Source of the DNA: Haloactinospora alba
Lineage (GTDB): Bacteria > Actinomycetota > Actinomycetes > Streptosporangiales > Streptosporangiaceae
Direction: 5' to 3'
Length of the DNA stretch: 64,000 nt
Assembly (NCBI RefSeq): GCF_006717075.1
Contig: NZ_VFQC01000001.1
Coordinates: 1,054,001 to 1,118,000 of the forward strand
Numbering within the stretch: position 1 is the first letter of the stretch; each line of letters starts with the position of its first letter. Both the position numbers and the translations under genes were made by a program. Below are positions 26,017-35,057 of this stretch, in pieces. Below the pieces are notes generated by a model. The model searched no databases and was not told where the DNA came from. It was given only the letters and a program-made list of their open reading frames with translations.

Positions 26017-26904
26017 TCAGGAGGCCGCGGGAGGCGCCACGGCCCCGGTCCGGTCGCGCGCTCCGATGGGGACGACGAGCGGTGTGTGCGCGACCGGGTC
26101 CGCGATGACTGTGGACTCCAGTTCGAACACCTCGGAGATCAGCCCCGGCGTGAGCACATCGCTGGGGGGTCCGGAGTCGACCACACGCCCGTCGCGCATG
26201 GCCACCAGCCGGTGGGCGTACCGGGCCGCGAGGTTCAGGTCGTGCAGCACCATCGCGACGGTCCTGCCGTGCTCGTTGTTGAGTTCCCGTACCAGGTCCA
26301 GCACCTCCATCTGGTGGGCCAGGTCGAGGAAGGTCGTGGGCTCGTCCAGCAGCAACAGGTCGGTTCCCTGCGCGAGCGCCATGGACAACCAGGCCCGCTG
26401 GCGCTGCCCGCCGGAAAGCTGCTCCAGCGCGCGTTCCGCGTAGGGCAGCATCCCGGTGAGTTCCAAGGCCTCGGACACCGCCGTGTGGTCGGTGGAGGAC
26501 CACTGGCGGTACCAGCGCTGGTGGGGGTGGCGGCCACGCGCCACCAGGTCGGCCACGGTGAGTCCGGGCGGGGACTGGGGGGACTGGGGAAGCACCGCTA
26601 TGGTCGTGGCGACCTCGCGGGGCGGCTGCGCGGAGATGGGGGAGCCGTCCAGCAGCACCTGGCCCGCGCCCGGACGGAGCAGCCTGCCGAGGGCGCGCAG
26701 CAGGGTGGACTTGCCGCAGCCGTTGGGGCCGATGATGGCGGTCACCTCGTGGTCGGCGACGGCGAAGTCCAGATCCGAGGCGATGACGTTGTCCCCGTAT
26801 GCCAGGGTGACGCTGTCGGCGTGGAGTCGTGCGGAGGGAGCACCGCCGGAGCCGTCCCCGCGGCTCTGTGTCACGGACGCCGTGGTGGTGCGGTTGTGGC
26901 GCAC
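26017..26904 (-). CDS. Siderophore ABC transporter ATPase (FecE/FepC type)
   Basis: 295 residues, the cytosolic ATPase of an iron-siderophore importer. Walker A is IIGPNGCGKSTLL, the Q-loop VLPQSPQSPP, the signature LSGGQRQRAW, Walker B LLLLDEPTTFLDL and the switch histidine VLHDLN, all in normal order. LTVADLVARGRHPHQRW is typical of the FecE group. GTG 26904 is chosen because GGAGG lies four bases upstream; an alternative GTG at 26937 overlaps the permease stop by four bases, so tight coupling is possible either way. It is the last gene of the permease-permease-ATPase operon, presumably under the iron box at 29172-29190. Confidence 0.93.
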   Translation of the reverse strand: MRHNRTTTASVTQSRGDGSGGAPSARLHADSVTLAYGDNVIASDLDFAVADHEVTAIIGPNGCGKSTLLRALGRLLRPGAGQVLLDGSPISAQPPREVATTIAVLPQSPQSPPGLTVADLVARGRHPHQRWYRQWSSTDHTAVSEALELTGMLPYAERALEQLSGGQRQRAWLSMALAQGTDLLLLDEPTTFLDLAHQMEVLDLVRELNNEHGRTVAMVLHDLNLAARYAHRLVAMRDGRVVDSGPPSDVLTPGLISEVFELESTVIADPVAHTPLVVPIGARDRTGAVAPPAAS

Positions 26905-26933
26905 AGTACCTCCAGGGTGTGCGGGGTCGGCCG

Positions 26934-28034
26934 TCACAGGCGGGCCTCCCGGTGACGGCGGATGATCAGGTACATGAGGTAGGGAGCCCCCAACACGGAG
27001 GTGACGACCCCCACCGGAAGCTGGGTGGGGGCGAACAGCCCCGCCGCTACCTGGTCCGCGACGAGGGTCAGCGCGGCCCCGGTCAGGGCTGACGTGACGA
27101 GCGGCGGGTGGGAGGACCTGCACAGCCGCAGCGCCATCTGCGGCGAGGCCAGGGCGACGAAGGTGATCGGGCCGGTCGCCGCGGTCGCCACGCACACGAG
27201 CAACGCGGAGATCAGCAACAGGACCAGCCGTGAGGTGTTCACCCGTACACCGAGCCCCCGCGCCGTGTCGTCGCCCAACCCGAGAGCGCCGATGACACGG
27301 GCGGTGATCAGGGCCGTCGGCAGCAGGACGAGCAGGGAGAGCGCGGCGGGCACCGCCCGGTCCCAGTCCGCGGCGTGCAGACTGCCGGTGAGCCAGGTCT
27401 GGGCGCGAGCCGCGTCCTGGATGTTGGTGAGGCTCAACCCCCAGTACACGAGGTTGGCGCAGAACAGTGACGTGGCGATTCCGACCAGCAGCAGCCGCGT
27501 GCTCTCCACACCTGACTGCCAGGCGAGACCGAACACCACGACGGCGGCGCCCAGGCCACCGACCAGTGCTCCCGCCGGCACCCCGACCTCGGAGACGAGA
27601 CCACCGACCTGGCCGGCGCTGCCGCCGAGCACGATGACAGCGACAGCCCCCACTGCCGCCCCCCAGGTGATGCCGAGTGTGTCGGGGCTCGCCAGCGGGT
27701 TGCGGGTGATCCCCTGCATGATGGCGCCGGCGAGGCCGAGCGCCGCTCCCACCAGTAGCCCGGTGAGCGCACGCGGCATCCGAAGTTCGAAGAGGACGAA
27801 CTCCGATCCGGAGTCTCCGCCGCCGACAAGCGTGCGCAGCACCGTGTCCACACCCATGGGGTAGTCGTCGAAGGCGAGCAGGGCCCGGACGAAGGCCGCG
27901 GCGAGCACCACGAGCAGGGTCGCCGCCACCAGGAGCGGACGCGGTTGCCAGGTCCAGGAGAATGGGCCGATCCGCAGGGCGCGGCGGTTGAGGCCGGTGC
28001 TGGGCGGGGACGGCCGGGGTGGGGAGGTGGTCAT
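26934..28034 (-). CDS. Siderophore ABC transporter permease (FecCD type, second)
   Basis: 366 residues, FecCD/BtuC-type inner-membrane permease with about nine to ten spans. The family blocks RMPRALTGLLVGAALGLAGAIMQGITRNPLASPDTLGI, LGDDTARGLGV and ATGPITFVALASPQMALRLCRSSHP are present; the last is the ATPase-coupling region. The first 30 residues are cytosolic and Pro-rich. The ATG at 28034 overlaps the preceding permease stop (ATGA). It forms a heterodimer with the other permease. The frame is open far upstream inside that gene, but those residues are Arg/Gly-rich by-products. Confidence 0.93.
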   Translation of the reverse strand: MTTSPPRPSPPSTGLNRRALRIGPFSWTWQPRPLLVAATLLVVLAAAFVRALLAFDDYPMGVDTVLRTLVGGGDSGSEFVLFELRMPRALTGLLVGAALGLAGAIMQGITRNPLASPDTLGITWGAAVGAVAVIVLGGSAGQVGGLVSEVGVPAGALVGGLGAAVVVFGLAWQSGVESTRLLLVGIATSLFCANLVYWGLSLTNIQDAARAQTWLTGSLHAADWDRAVPAALSLLVLLPTALITARVIGALGLGDDTARGLGVRVNTSRLVLLLISALLVCVATAATGPITFVALASPQMALRLCRSSHPPLVTSALTGAALTLVADQVAAGLFAPTQLPVGVVTSVLGAPYLMYLIIRRHREARL

Positions 28035-29089
28035 AGCGATATCAGCTTCTGTCGCCGGATCAGCATGATGAAGAACGGTGCGCCGAGCACCGCGAGAATG
28101 ATTCCTACCTCGATCTCGCCGCTGCTCGTCACGAGCCGGCCGGCGATGTCGGCGAGCAGGATGACGACCGCGCCGATGAACGCCGCGTACACGGTAAGCC
28201 ACCGGTGGTCCGGACCCGTCACGGCGCGGGCGATGTGCGGGGTCATCAGTCCGATGAAACCGATCGGTCCGGCAGCCGCGACCGCGCCGCCGGTGAGAAG
28301 CGCGACGGCGAGGACACCGGTAGCGCGGATCAGTCTGATGCGCTGGCCCAGCGCCGTCGCGACATCGTCGCCGAGGGCCAGGGTGTTCATGCTGCGTGTC
28401 AGGGCGGCGGCCAGGACCAGTCCGATGAGGAGGAACGGCAGAACCTGCCAGATCACGTCGGCCGGCCGCGCGGCCAGGGAACCGATCCGCCAGAACCGGT
28501 AGACCTCCAGGCTCTGCTTGTCCAACAGCACGATGGCTGAGGTGAGCCCGTACATCAGCGCTGTCATCGCCGCCCCCGCCAGTACCAGGGTCACCGGTGT
28601 GGGGCCGCGCGTTCCGCCCGATGCCAGGGCGAACACCGCCATGCTGACGAGTAGTGATCCGGCTATGGCCAGCCACACGTACTGGCTGACGCTGGCGAGG
28701 CCGGCGAGGTAGATGCTGGCCACCACAGCGCAGGCGGCACCGTGGGTGATGCCGAGAAGGCCGGGGTCGGCGATGGGGTTGCGGGTGAGGCTCTGGATGA
28801 GTACGCCCGCGACGGCGAGGGCGGTGCCGACAAGTATTCCCAGGAGGGTCCGGGGCAGGCGCAGCGACTGGACGATGGTGCTGGCCTCACTGGTGTCCGT
28901 GGAGAACAACGCACCGAGGACCTCTCCCGGCGGAAGCATCCGTGATCCCAGCGAGACGCTCGCCAGGGCGGTCAGCGCCAGCAGGGCGATCGCGGGGAGG
29001 AGCAGGACGGCCTGCCGGCGTCGGGGCGGCAGCTCGGCTGGAGCGGGATGCCGGACGCGTTCTCGCTCGGCGAGCACGGAGTCGCTCAC
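28031..29089 (-). CDS. Siderophore ABC transporter permease (FecCD type, first)
   Basis: 352 residues, FecCD-type permease. The diagnostic blocks are RLPRTLLGILVGTALAVAGVLIQSLTRNPIADPGLLGI, LGDDVATALGQR and AAGPIGFIGLMTPHIARAVTGPDHR. First gene of the minus-strand transporter operon, divergent from the binding-protein gene with the iron box between them. GTG 29089 is chosen because GAAGGG is six bases upstream; a longer frame to 29161 would run through the operator region. Confidence 0.93.
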   Translation of the reverse strand: MSDSVLAERERVRHPAPAELPPRRRQAVLLLPAIALLALTALASVSLGSRMLPPGEVLGALFSTDTSEASTIVQSLRLPRTLLGILVGTALAVAGVLIQSLTRNPIADPGLLGITHGAACAVVASIYLAGLASVSQYVWLAIAGSLLVSMAVFALASGGTRGPTPVTLVLAGAAMTALMYGLTSAIVLLDKQSLEVYRFWRIGSLAARPADVIWQVLPFLLIGLVLAAALTRSMNTLALGDDVATALGQRIRLIRATGVLAVALLTGGAVAAAGPIGFIGLMTPHIARAVTGPDHRWLTVYAAFIGAVVILLADIAGRLVTSSGEIEVGIILAVLGAPFFIMLIRRQKLISL

Positions 29090-29171
29090 GCCTGACCCTT
29101 CCCCTCGTTCGCAGGGCCTCGGGGTGGTTCCCGGGGCCGCCTGTGTCCTGACAACGACCAACCTGTCAGTA

Positions 29172-29190
29172 TTAGGCTAGACAAACCTAA
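29172..29190. promoter_or_regulatory. Iron box (DmdR/IdeR-type operator)
   Basis: TTAGGCTAGACAAACCTAA matches the actinobacterial DtxR-family consensus TTAGGTTAGGCTAACCTAA at 16 of 19 positions and keeps its dyad ends. It lies between the divergent permease and lipoprotein genes, 28 bases from the lipoprotein start, so both transcripts should be repressed when iron is sufficient. Confidence 0.85.
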
Positions 29191-29218
29191 CGTACATTGC
29201 GACAGGAAAGGGACCCCC

Positions 29219-30223
29219 ATGCCTACTGCCAGCCCCGCGCGTTCCTCCACCAGGGCGCTGCTTTCCGTGTCGGCGGCGGCCGCGGTCGCGTTCGCCACCG
29301 CCTGCGGTACCGACGGCGGCAGCGGGGACGACTCCGGCGGCGGGGAGGCCGCCGGATTCCCGCTAACAGTCGAACACGCCATGGGCGAGACGAGCGTCGA
29401 CTCCGAACCCTCCACGATCGTCGCTCTGGACCAGAGCTACGTCGACGCCGCTGTCGCCTTGGAGACGGAGGTCATCGGGCGCACCGAGTACTACACCCCG
29501 GACGGGGAGATGCCCGGTTACCTGGGTGATCCCGGAGAGGAGTACGCCGGCGACGCCGAGGAGCTCGGTTCGCTGGAGTCGCCCGACCTCGCACGGATCG
29601 CCGAACTGGAGCCGGACCTGATCGTGTCCGCGAAGGCCCGGCACGCCGACATCTACGACCAGCTGAGCGAGATCGCGCCGACGGTGTTCTCCGAGACGAC
29701 GGGCGCCACGTGGAAGGAGAACATCGAGCTGCTGGGGGAGGCGCTCGGGAAGAAGGACACGGCCCAGCAGAAGATCGAGGACTACGAGACGCGCGCTGCG
29801 GAGGTCGGCGACGCGATCGCGGAGGAGAACGGCGGTGAGGCTCCCACCATGACGCTGGCCCGGTTCGCCGGCGAGCCCACGGTCCGGCTGTACTCCTCAG
29901 CCTCGTTCCCCGGCATGGTGCAGGCCGACACCGGTATTCCGCGCCCCGAGGACGCGCCGGACACCGAGGACGGGATCTCGGTCGACCTGAGCCAGGAGGA
30001 GATCCTGGACCTGGACGCCGACCACATCTTCGTCTCCCAGTACGACGCGGGAACGGGTGAGGTCGAGGACCAGGCGGAGGAGTTCCGGTCCAACCCGCTC
30101 TGGGACCAGCTCGAGGGAACCAAGCACAAGGTGGATGACGTGCGGTGGGTCTCCTCGGTCAGCCTGCAGGGCGCCAACGCGATTCTGGATGACCTTGAGG
30201 AAACGTTCGACGTGCAGGGGTGA
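29219..30223 (+). CDS. Iron-siderophore-binding lipoprotein (FecB/FhuD type)
   Basis: 334 residues. A lipoprotein signal with lipobox FATAC places the lipid-modified Cys29 at the membrane; a Gly/Asp-rich linker follows. The periplasmic-binding class III fold is shown by STIVALDQSYVDAAVALE, SLESPDLARIAELEPDLIVSAKARHADIYDQLSEIAPTVF and the C-terminal NPLWDQLEGTKHKVDDVRWV, typical of siderophore-binding proteins. It captures a ferric siderophore and hands it to the divergently encoded permease pair. The ligand cannot be predicted. The ATG follows a purine-rich GGAAAGGGA by about six bases. A hairpin lies 8 bases after the stop. Confidence 0.92.
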   Translation: MPTASPARSSTRALLSVSAAAAVAFATACGTDGGSGDDSGGGEAAGFPLTVEHAMGETSVDSEPSTIVALDQSYVDAAVALETEVIGRTEYYTPDGEMPGYLGDPGEEYAGDAEELGSLESPDLARIAELEPDLIVSAKARHADIYDQLSEIAPTVFSETTGATWKENIELLGEALGKKDTAQQKIEDYETRAAEVGDAIAEENGGEAPTMTLARFAGEPTVRLYSSASFPGMVQADTGIPRPEDAPDTEDGISVDLSQEEILDLDADHIFVSQYDAGTGEVEDQAEEFRSNPLWDQLEGTKHKVDDVRWVSSVSLQGANAILDDLEETFDVQG

Positions 30224-30230
30224 CGGTACG

Positions 30231-30263
30231 TTGCCACCGGTTCGGTTCCCGGGCCGGTGGCAA
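30231..30263. terminator. Bidirectional hairpin between convergent genes
   Basis: TTGCCACCGG at 30231-30240 pairs perfectly with CCGGTGGCAA at 30254-30263. It separates the binding lipoprotein gene from the convergent methyltransferase gene and probably terminates both. Confidence 0.65.
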
Positions 30264-30273
30264 CCGACCGTTT

Positions 30274-31158
30274 TCACGGTTTCTGGGCGAGGCCGCCGAA
30301 GATGAAGTGCCGACTGTGCTGCTGCATCACGCATTCCCCGCTCAGCCGGGAGGACGCGGGCAGCGGGTGCCAGTCGTCCACCGGAACCAGCCCCGGCTCC
30401 CGGAGGTTCCAGTCACCGAAGTAGGCGAGGATCTCGTCGTGGTCGCGCCAGATGCCCGTGCCGAGTTTCTCGAGGAACGCCGCCTGCAGGTGGTCGGCCT
30501 GCGCGGCCCACTGCGGGAACCGTTCCTCTTCCGGACGCAGGAAGTGGCTGATGGCCAGGTAACTGCCGGAAGGAAGTTCGTCCCGCAGCTCACGGGTGAT
30601 TCGTTGCGGCTCCTCCTCGTCACTGAGGTGGTGCAGAATGCCGCCCAGTATCAGTCCGATCGGCTGGGTGAAATCCAGGATCTCCTCGTCCCTGCACATG
30701 GCGAGTAGTTCCTGGGGAGCGGTGAGGTCAGCTTTGACGACGGTCGTGGTGCGCTCCTCGGTGAGAAGCGCGTGGCCGTGCGCCAACACGATGGGGTCGT
30801 GGTCCACGTACACCACACGGGCGTCGTCCATCGCCTCCCGCGCGATCTCGTGCACGTTTCCGTCCGTGGGGAGGCCGGAACCGATGTCCAGGAACTGTCG
30901 GATTCCGGAACCGGAGAGGTAGCGGACGGCGCGCTGCACGAAAGCGCGGTTTCCGAACGCGAGGTCCGTGACGATCGGTACGACGCTCTCGGCGTACTCC
31001 GCCATGTCCCGATCGACCTCGAAATGGTCCTTACCGCCGAGATAGTACGAATAGACCCGCGCGATGCTCGGTTTCGACATATCGGGCGGTTCCGGTACGG
31101 ACGATTTGTAGTTTTCGCCCGTTTTCTTCAGGAATTTCGGGGTGTCAAGGCGATCCAT
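30274..31158 (-). CDS. SAM-dependent methyltransferase (DUF574/Methyltransf_19)
   Basis: 294 residues of the actinobacteria-rich DUF574 methyltransferase family. Recognisable blocks: PSIARVYSYYLGGKDHFEVDRD near residue 30, NRAFVQRAVRYLSGSGIRQFLDIGSGLPT (SAM motif I), VVYVDHDPIVLAHGHALL, and a C-terminal LPASSRLSGECVMQQHSRHFIFGGLA region. Substrates for this family are not established; genomes often carry many copies, frequently near regulators. Single-gene unit, convergent with the siderophore lipoprotein. ATG start with AGAGGTACGGCA upstream, an acceptable ribosome site. Confidence 0.9.
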   Translation of the reverse strand: MDRLDTPKFLKKTGENYKSSVPEPPDMSKPSIARVYSYYLGGKDHFEVDRDMAEYAESVVPIVTDLAFGNRAFVQRAVRYLSGSGIRQFLDIGSGLPTDGNVHEIAREAMDDARVVYVDHDPIVLAHGHALLTEERTTTVVKADLTAPQELLAMCRDEEILDFTQPIGLILGGILHHLSDEEEPQRITRELRDELPSGSYLAISHFLRPEEERFPQWAAQADHLQAAFLEKLGTGIWRDHDEILAYFGDWNLREPGLVPVDDWHPLPASSRLSGECVMQQHSRHFIFGGLAQKP

Positions 31159-31294
31159 TGCCGTACCTCTTCTGGGGGGAAGCCGGATCGTACGCTGGAA
31201 AGTCTATTCTTCCCGCCAGGGGCAGGGCAGCCTTTTGCCGGAAATCAGTGAGGTGGCCTCGTGCGTCCCGAAGGTGGAGAGGAGCTGGTGCAGG

Positions 31295-31683
31295 TCATGC
31301 GCTCCGGGAGCGGACCGGGGCCGTGTAGTGTGCGCGTGTTCCCGGCAGAAGCGCCGTGACCAGCACAGCCGTCGATCCCACGAACACGGCCACCGGGTGG
31401 GGTTGGTGAGGGTCACCAGCGTGCCCAGGTTGGACACCGTCCAGAGCAGGTAACCGCCCGCCGTGAACAGAACCCCCAGAACACGCTCCGACTCCTCCAC
31501 TTGGCCAACGTGGCCGGTGCCGGGACCACGAGGGCGGCACGGCGAGAAGCACCACGAACAGGTGGAAGATCAACAGGGCGGGGAGGGCCAGAAACCAGTC
31601 GATTGGCTCGTGGACACCCCGGAGAAGAGAAGTACCAGGAACACACGCAACCACGCGATGGTGGAGGGGCGGAGGCGGGACAC
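31295..31683 (-). pseudogene. Broken small membrane-protein gene
   Basis: No intact gene, but hydrophobic segments typical of one small membrane protein are spread over three reading frames in order: STIAWLRVFLVLLFSG (start GTG 31683, GGAG upstream), IDWFLALPALLIFHLFVVLLAV, ESERVLGVLFTAGGYLLWTVSNLGTLVTL, then VAVFVGSTAVLVTALLPGTRAHY to a stop at 31295. Joining them needs at least three frame changes. It is a decayed gene, or the region contains sequence errors. No family is recognised. Confidence 0.4.
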
Positions 31684-31724
31684 GGATTCTCCACGGGTGG
31701 GAGGGCACTCTCAGGAGCTGCGGA

Positions 31725-32258
31725 TCAACGGTTCGGCAGTTCGACGGTGTAGGCGTACACCACGGCCGCGTCCTCAGCGTCGGGCTCCCCACCGGGGTCG
31801 GCGAGCCCCTCCTCCGGGAGGACGACCAGGGCCTCGCGGTCCACGCGCCCGTCGGAGGGGTGCGCGCCGGTGCACTCGACGATCATCTCGATGTCCTCGA
31901 CGTCCTCCCGCACCGAGAACAGCTCGTACTCCTCGTCGGTGGGGCCGCCCCCGCCCCGGTAGGTACCGAGGTTGTCCGCGGTGCAGAACACCTCGGCACC
32001 ACCACGCGTGGTCGCGAAGCGAAGCTCGTAGTAGGGGCGCTCTCCCTCGAGACGCGTCCCCTCGATCTCCGGGTTCTCAGCGTCGGAGGGGAGGGTCAGG
32101 CCGCTCTGCGTCTCGAAACCTTCCCGGAACTCTTCCGGAGGATCCGTCATGGTCTCCGCCGGTTCCGGTGACTCCTCCCCGACGGGAGCGTCACCAGGGG
32201 AACAGGAGGCCAGCACGCCCATGGCTGCCACGAGCGCGGGAATTCGGAAGCGAGGCAC
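31725..32258 (-). CDS. Putative lipoprotein of unknown function
   Basis: 177 residues. The signal peptide PRFRIPALVAAMGVLASC ends at a lipobox cysteine (Cys19), so the protein should be anchored outside the membrane. The mature part starts with an acidic Glu/Pro linker and a roughly 130-residue domain (ERPYYELRFATTRGGAEVFCTADNLGTYRGGG, DIEMIVECTGAHPSDGRV) with two cysteines that may form a disulfide. No known family. GTG 32258 is chosen to give a normal signal; a GTG slightly upstream is possible. It stands alone on its strand. Confidence 0.75.
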   Translation of the reverse strand: MPRFRIPALVAAMGVLASCSPGDAPVGEESPEPAETMTDPPEEFREGFETQSGLTLPSDAENPEIEGTRLEGERPYYELRFATTRGGAEVFCTADNLGTYRGGGGPTDEEYELFSVREDVEDIEMIVECTGAHPSDGRVDREALVVLPEEGLADPGGEPDAEDAAVVYAYTVELPNR

Positions 32259-32570
32259 GCTGTCCACCCTTGCACAGCGCGCAGGCCGGTGTCGCCGCGG
32301 GGCCGAGGGTATCGGGCCGTACCACACCGGTGCGGTTCGGCGGGGAGGGCGAGGCTTCCGCCGGCTGTTCGACAGCGGCTTTCGCGCCGTGTGCCCCTAT
32401 CGGGTGGGTACGAGTGCGGCTCGGACGGTACTGCCGGTCTCGTGGGGCTGGCGGTGGTGTGGTTCAGGGTGCGCCAGCCTTCGGGTTACCCAGCCGCCAC
32501 TCCACGCTCAGGACACACGGGATCCCCGGTAGGGGCGGGTGGACTCGGGACCCCCACCCGCCCTCACCGG

Positions 32571-33029
32571 TCAGCCGATCGAGCGGCCCGCGTACTCCGG
32601 GAGCTCCGCGACCATGGCGGACAGCCGTTCCGCCGTCGCGGTGTCGAACCCGACGGCCGCGCCCTGCGCCTGGTCCACGTGCAGTGCCATCAGCTCCTCG
32701 GTAGCGGCCAACGTCCCACCGCGCCACATCTCGTGGCACAACCGGAGCTTCTTGGACCCGACATCCAGCACGCGCGTGACCACCTCGACCTCGGTCCCGC
32801 ACGCGACCTCGTTCAGGTAGCGCACGTGTCCCTCGACCGTGTACAGCGAGCACCCGGTGCGTTGCCGGTAGGCGGTGTCCAGACCGACCCGTTCCATCAG
32901 GGCGTCCGTCGCGTAGCCGAAGATCAGGACATAGTAGGCCTCGCTGAGGTGCCCGTTGTAGTCGATCCACTCCTCGCGGACGCGCTGTCGCAACGTGACG
33001 TTGTCCTCCGCCGCGGCTCCGCCCGTCAC
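32571..33029 (-). CDS. Hot-dog thioesterase, carnitine pathway (betainyl-CoA hydrolase candidate)
   Basis: 152 residues, 4HBT-type hot-dog fold. The catalytic region reads EEWIDYNGHLSEAYYVLIFGYATDALM, with the active-site Asp in the DYNGH motif. Its GTG start overlaps the stop of the L-carnitine dehydrogenase gene (GTGA); in other bacteria the two are sometimes fused into one protein. In the carnitine route it would hydrolyse betainyl-CoA to glycine betaine and CoA. Last gene of the operon. Confidence 0.88.
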   Translation of the reverse strand: MTGGAAAEDNVTLRQRVREEWIDYNGHLSEAYYVLIFGYATDALMERVGLDTAYRQRTGCSLYTVEGHVRYLNEVACGTEVEVVTRVLDVGSKKLRLCHEMWRGGTLAATEELMALHVDQAQGAAVGFDTATAERLSAMVAELPEYAGRSIG

Positions 33030-34015
33030 TGCTGACTCCCGGACCGGGCGGCCTCCTGCGCGTCCACCTCGGACAGCGCCCGCATCACGGCGATGAGCCG
33101 CCGGTCGCGCTGCTCGATCAGCTCGGCGTTGGAACGTTCCCCGGCGACCTCCTGGGTCCCCGCCACCATGGCGTCCCGCAGCCCCTCGGTGAGTTCGGGG
33201 GACTCCAGCCGTGTCCAGGGCGCCTGCAGGGAGGGGCCGAAGTGGTCGAGCATGTGGGCCATGCCTCCCTCGCCTCCGGCGAGGTGGAACGTGAGGCACG
33301 GGCCGAAGAACGCCCACCGCAGCCCCGGGCCGGCGGTCATGGCCAGGTCGATCTGCTCCGGCGTCGCCTCCCCCTTGTCGACCATGTGCAGGGCCTCGCG
33401 CCAGGCCGCTTCCTGGATCCGGTTGGCGATGAAACCGGGAAGCTCACGGTCCATCGTGATGACGGACTTGCCGGCGATCCGGTAGAACTCGGAAGCCCAC
33501 TGCACAGCCCATTCCTTGGTGGCGTCCCCGCCGACGACCTCCACCAGCGGCACCAGGTAGGGGGGATTGAACGGGTGGCCCACCACCAGGCGTTCCGGTG
33601 CCTCGGCCCGGGTCTGCATCTCGGTCATGGAGTAACCGGACGTGGAGGAGCTGATGACCACGTGCGGGGCCGCGGCCGCGTCGATCTCGGCGAGGAGGGA
33701 CTGTTTCAGCTCCAGGCGCTCCGGTGCGCTCTCCTGGACGAAGTCGGCCTCCGCGACGGCCTCGGCCAGGGTCGGCGCGACGGTCAGGTTCGTGATGGCG
33801 GCGCCCGGTGCCAGCCCGAGCTGTTCGAGGGCGGGCCAAGCCGCCCGCACCAGTTCGCGCAGGCGCTGTTCCGCCTCGGGGCTGGGGTCCCAGGCCACCA
33901 CCCGGTAGCCCTGGGCGAGGAAGTGCGCCACCCAGCCCCCGCCGATGACCCCCGCGCCCACGCAGGCGACTGTGTCCACGTCGTCGGGGGATGCTGTCGT
34001 GCTGTTCTCGGTCAA
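33026..34015 (-). CDS. L-carnitine dehydrogenase
   Basis: 329 residues, of the 3-hydroxyacyl-CoA dehydrogenase superfamily. The NAD-binding Rossmann motif is VACVGAGVIGGGWVAHFLAQGY (GxGxxG at 20-25). ISSSTSGYSMTEMQ and VVGHPFNPPYLVPLVEVVGG are catalytic-region blocks (His in GHPFNPP), and the length matches bacterial carnitine dehydrogenases. It oxidises L-carnitine to 3-dehydrocarnitine with NAD. The TTG start is preferred because GAGG is seven bases upstream and no ATG or GTG is available; longer readings are Pro/Arg-rich. It lies between the BKACE and thioesterase genes, which supply the next two steps, making the substrate assignment strong. Confidence 0.88.
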   Translation of the reverse strand: MTENSTTASPDDVDTVACVGAGVIGGGWVAHFLAQGYRVVAWDPSPEAEQRLRELVRAAWPALEQLGLAPGAAITNLTVAPTLAEAVAEADFVQESAPERLELKQSLLAEIDAAAAPHVVISSSTSGYSMTEMQTRAEAPERLVVGHPFNPPYLVPLVEVVGGDATKEWAVQWASEFYRIAGKSVITMDRELPGFIANRIQEAAWREALHMVDKGEATPEQIDLAMTAGPGLRWAFFGPCLTFHLAGGEGGMAHMLDHFGPSLQAPWTRLESPELTEGLRDAMVAGTQEVAGERSNAELIEQRDRRLIAVMRALSEVDAQEAARSGSQQ

Positions 34016-34083
34016 TGTCGGTCCTCGGTCGGATGCGGTCGTTACCCCGGCCCGTGCCGGGGCCGGGGAGGGGTGCACGGCGG

Positions 34084-34980
34084 TCAGGCGCTGCGCAGGT
34101 TCAGCTTCTTGCGGGCCTCGTCCGGTGTGGCCACGCGGGCGCCGAGAGCCTCGATGATGGTCACGGCTTTCTCCACGAGCTGCCCGTTGGTGCCCTTGAC
34201 CCCGCGGCTCAGGTAGAGGTTGTCCTCCAGACCGACGCGGGCGTGCCCACCGAGCAGGATCGACTGGGCGACCCAGGGCATCTCCATCCTCCCGATGGCG
34301 AAGCTCGCCCACTGGGCGCCCGCGGGAAGCAGCCGCACCATCGACTGCAGCACGCCGGGGTCCGCGGGAGCGCCGTAGGGGATGCCCGTGCACAGCTGGA
34401 ACATGCTGGGGTCGTCGATGAGCCCCTCGGCGTGCATCTGTTTGGCGAACCAGAGCTGACCGGTGTCGAAGATCTCCAGCTCCGGCCGAACCCCCAGCTC
34501 CTGTATGCGCTTCGCCCCGGCGCGGAGCATGTCGGGGGTGGAGATGTAGACCGAGCTGCCGTCCCCGAAGTTCACGCTTCCGCAGTCGAGTGTGCAGATG
34601 TCGGGCAGGAGTTCCTCCACGTGCGGGAGGCGCTCCAGACCGTTGACGAGGTCGGTCCCCTCGTCCGGCCGCGTCGGGTCGTCCTGGCCGATGACGAGGT
34701 CGCCCCCCATACCGGCGGTCAGGTTGATGACGACGTCGATCCCGGTTTCCTTGATCCGCTCGACAACCTCGCGGTACAGGGCGTTGTCGCGGGAGGGAGC
34801 GCCGGTCTCCGGGTCGCGGACGTGGATGTGGACCGCGCTCGCCCCCGCCTCGGCGGCCTCCACCGCCGAGGCGGCGATCTCCTCGGGAGTGACCGGGACA
34901 TGTTCGCTCTTGCCCACGGTGTCGCCGGCGCCGGTCAGCGCCGCGGTCAGGATGACATCGGTGTTCATGGTCTCGTTCAC
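34084..34980 (-). CDS. Beta-keto acid cleavage enzyme (BKACE, DUF849), dehydrocarnitine-cleaving
   Basis: 298 residues, DUF849 zinc enzyme. Features: [46 protein letters not shown] (the His-x-His metal ligands), NLTAGMGGD, and [21 protein letters not shown] near the C-terminus. It should condense 3-dehydrocarnitine with acetyl-CoA, yielding betainyl-CoA and acetoacetate. Next to L-carnitine dehydrogenase and a hot-dog thioesterase, it completes carnitine conversion to glycine betaine, an osmoprotectant. The two ATG codons at the start are four residues apart; the first is taken. Confidence 0.9.
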   Translation of the reverse strand: MNETMNTDVILTAALTGAGDTVGKSEHVPVTPEEIAASAVEAAEAGASAVHIHVRDPETGAPSRDNALYREVVERIKETGIDVVINLTAGMGGDLVIGQDDPTRPDEGTDLVNGLERLPHVEELLPDICTLDCGSVNFGDGSSVYISTPDMLRAGAKRIQELGVRPELEIFDTGQLWFAKQMHAEGLIDDPSMFQLCTGIPYGAPADPGVLQSMVRLLPAGAQWASFAIGRMEMPWVAQSILLGGHARVGLEDNLYLSRGVKGTNGQLVEKAVTIIEALGARVATPDEARKKLNLRSA

Positions 34981-35057
34981 AGGAATGATCCCCCTTGTGT
35001 CCGGTCAGTGGGTGAGGGTGCGCCGGAAGCCGGCGTGGAGGGCAGCGGGCGCACCCC

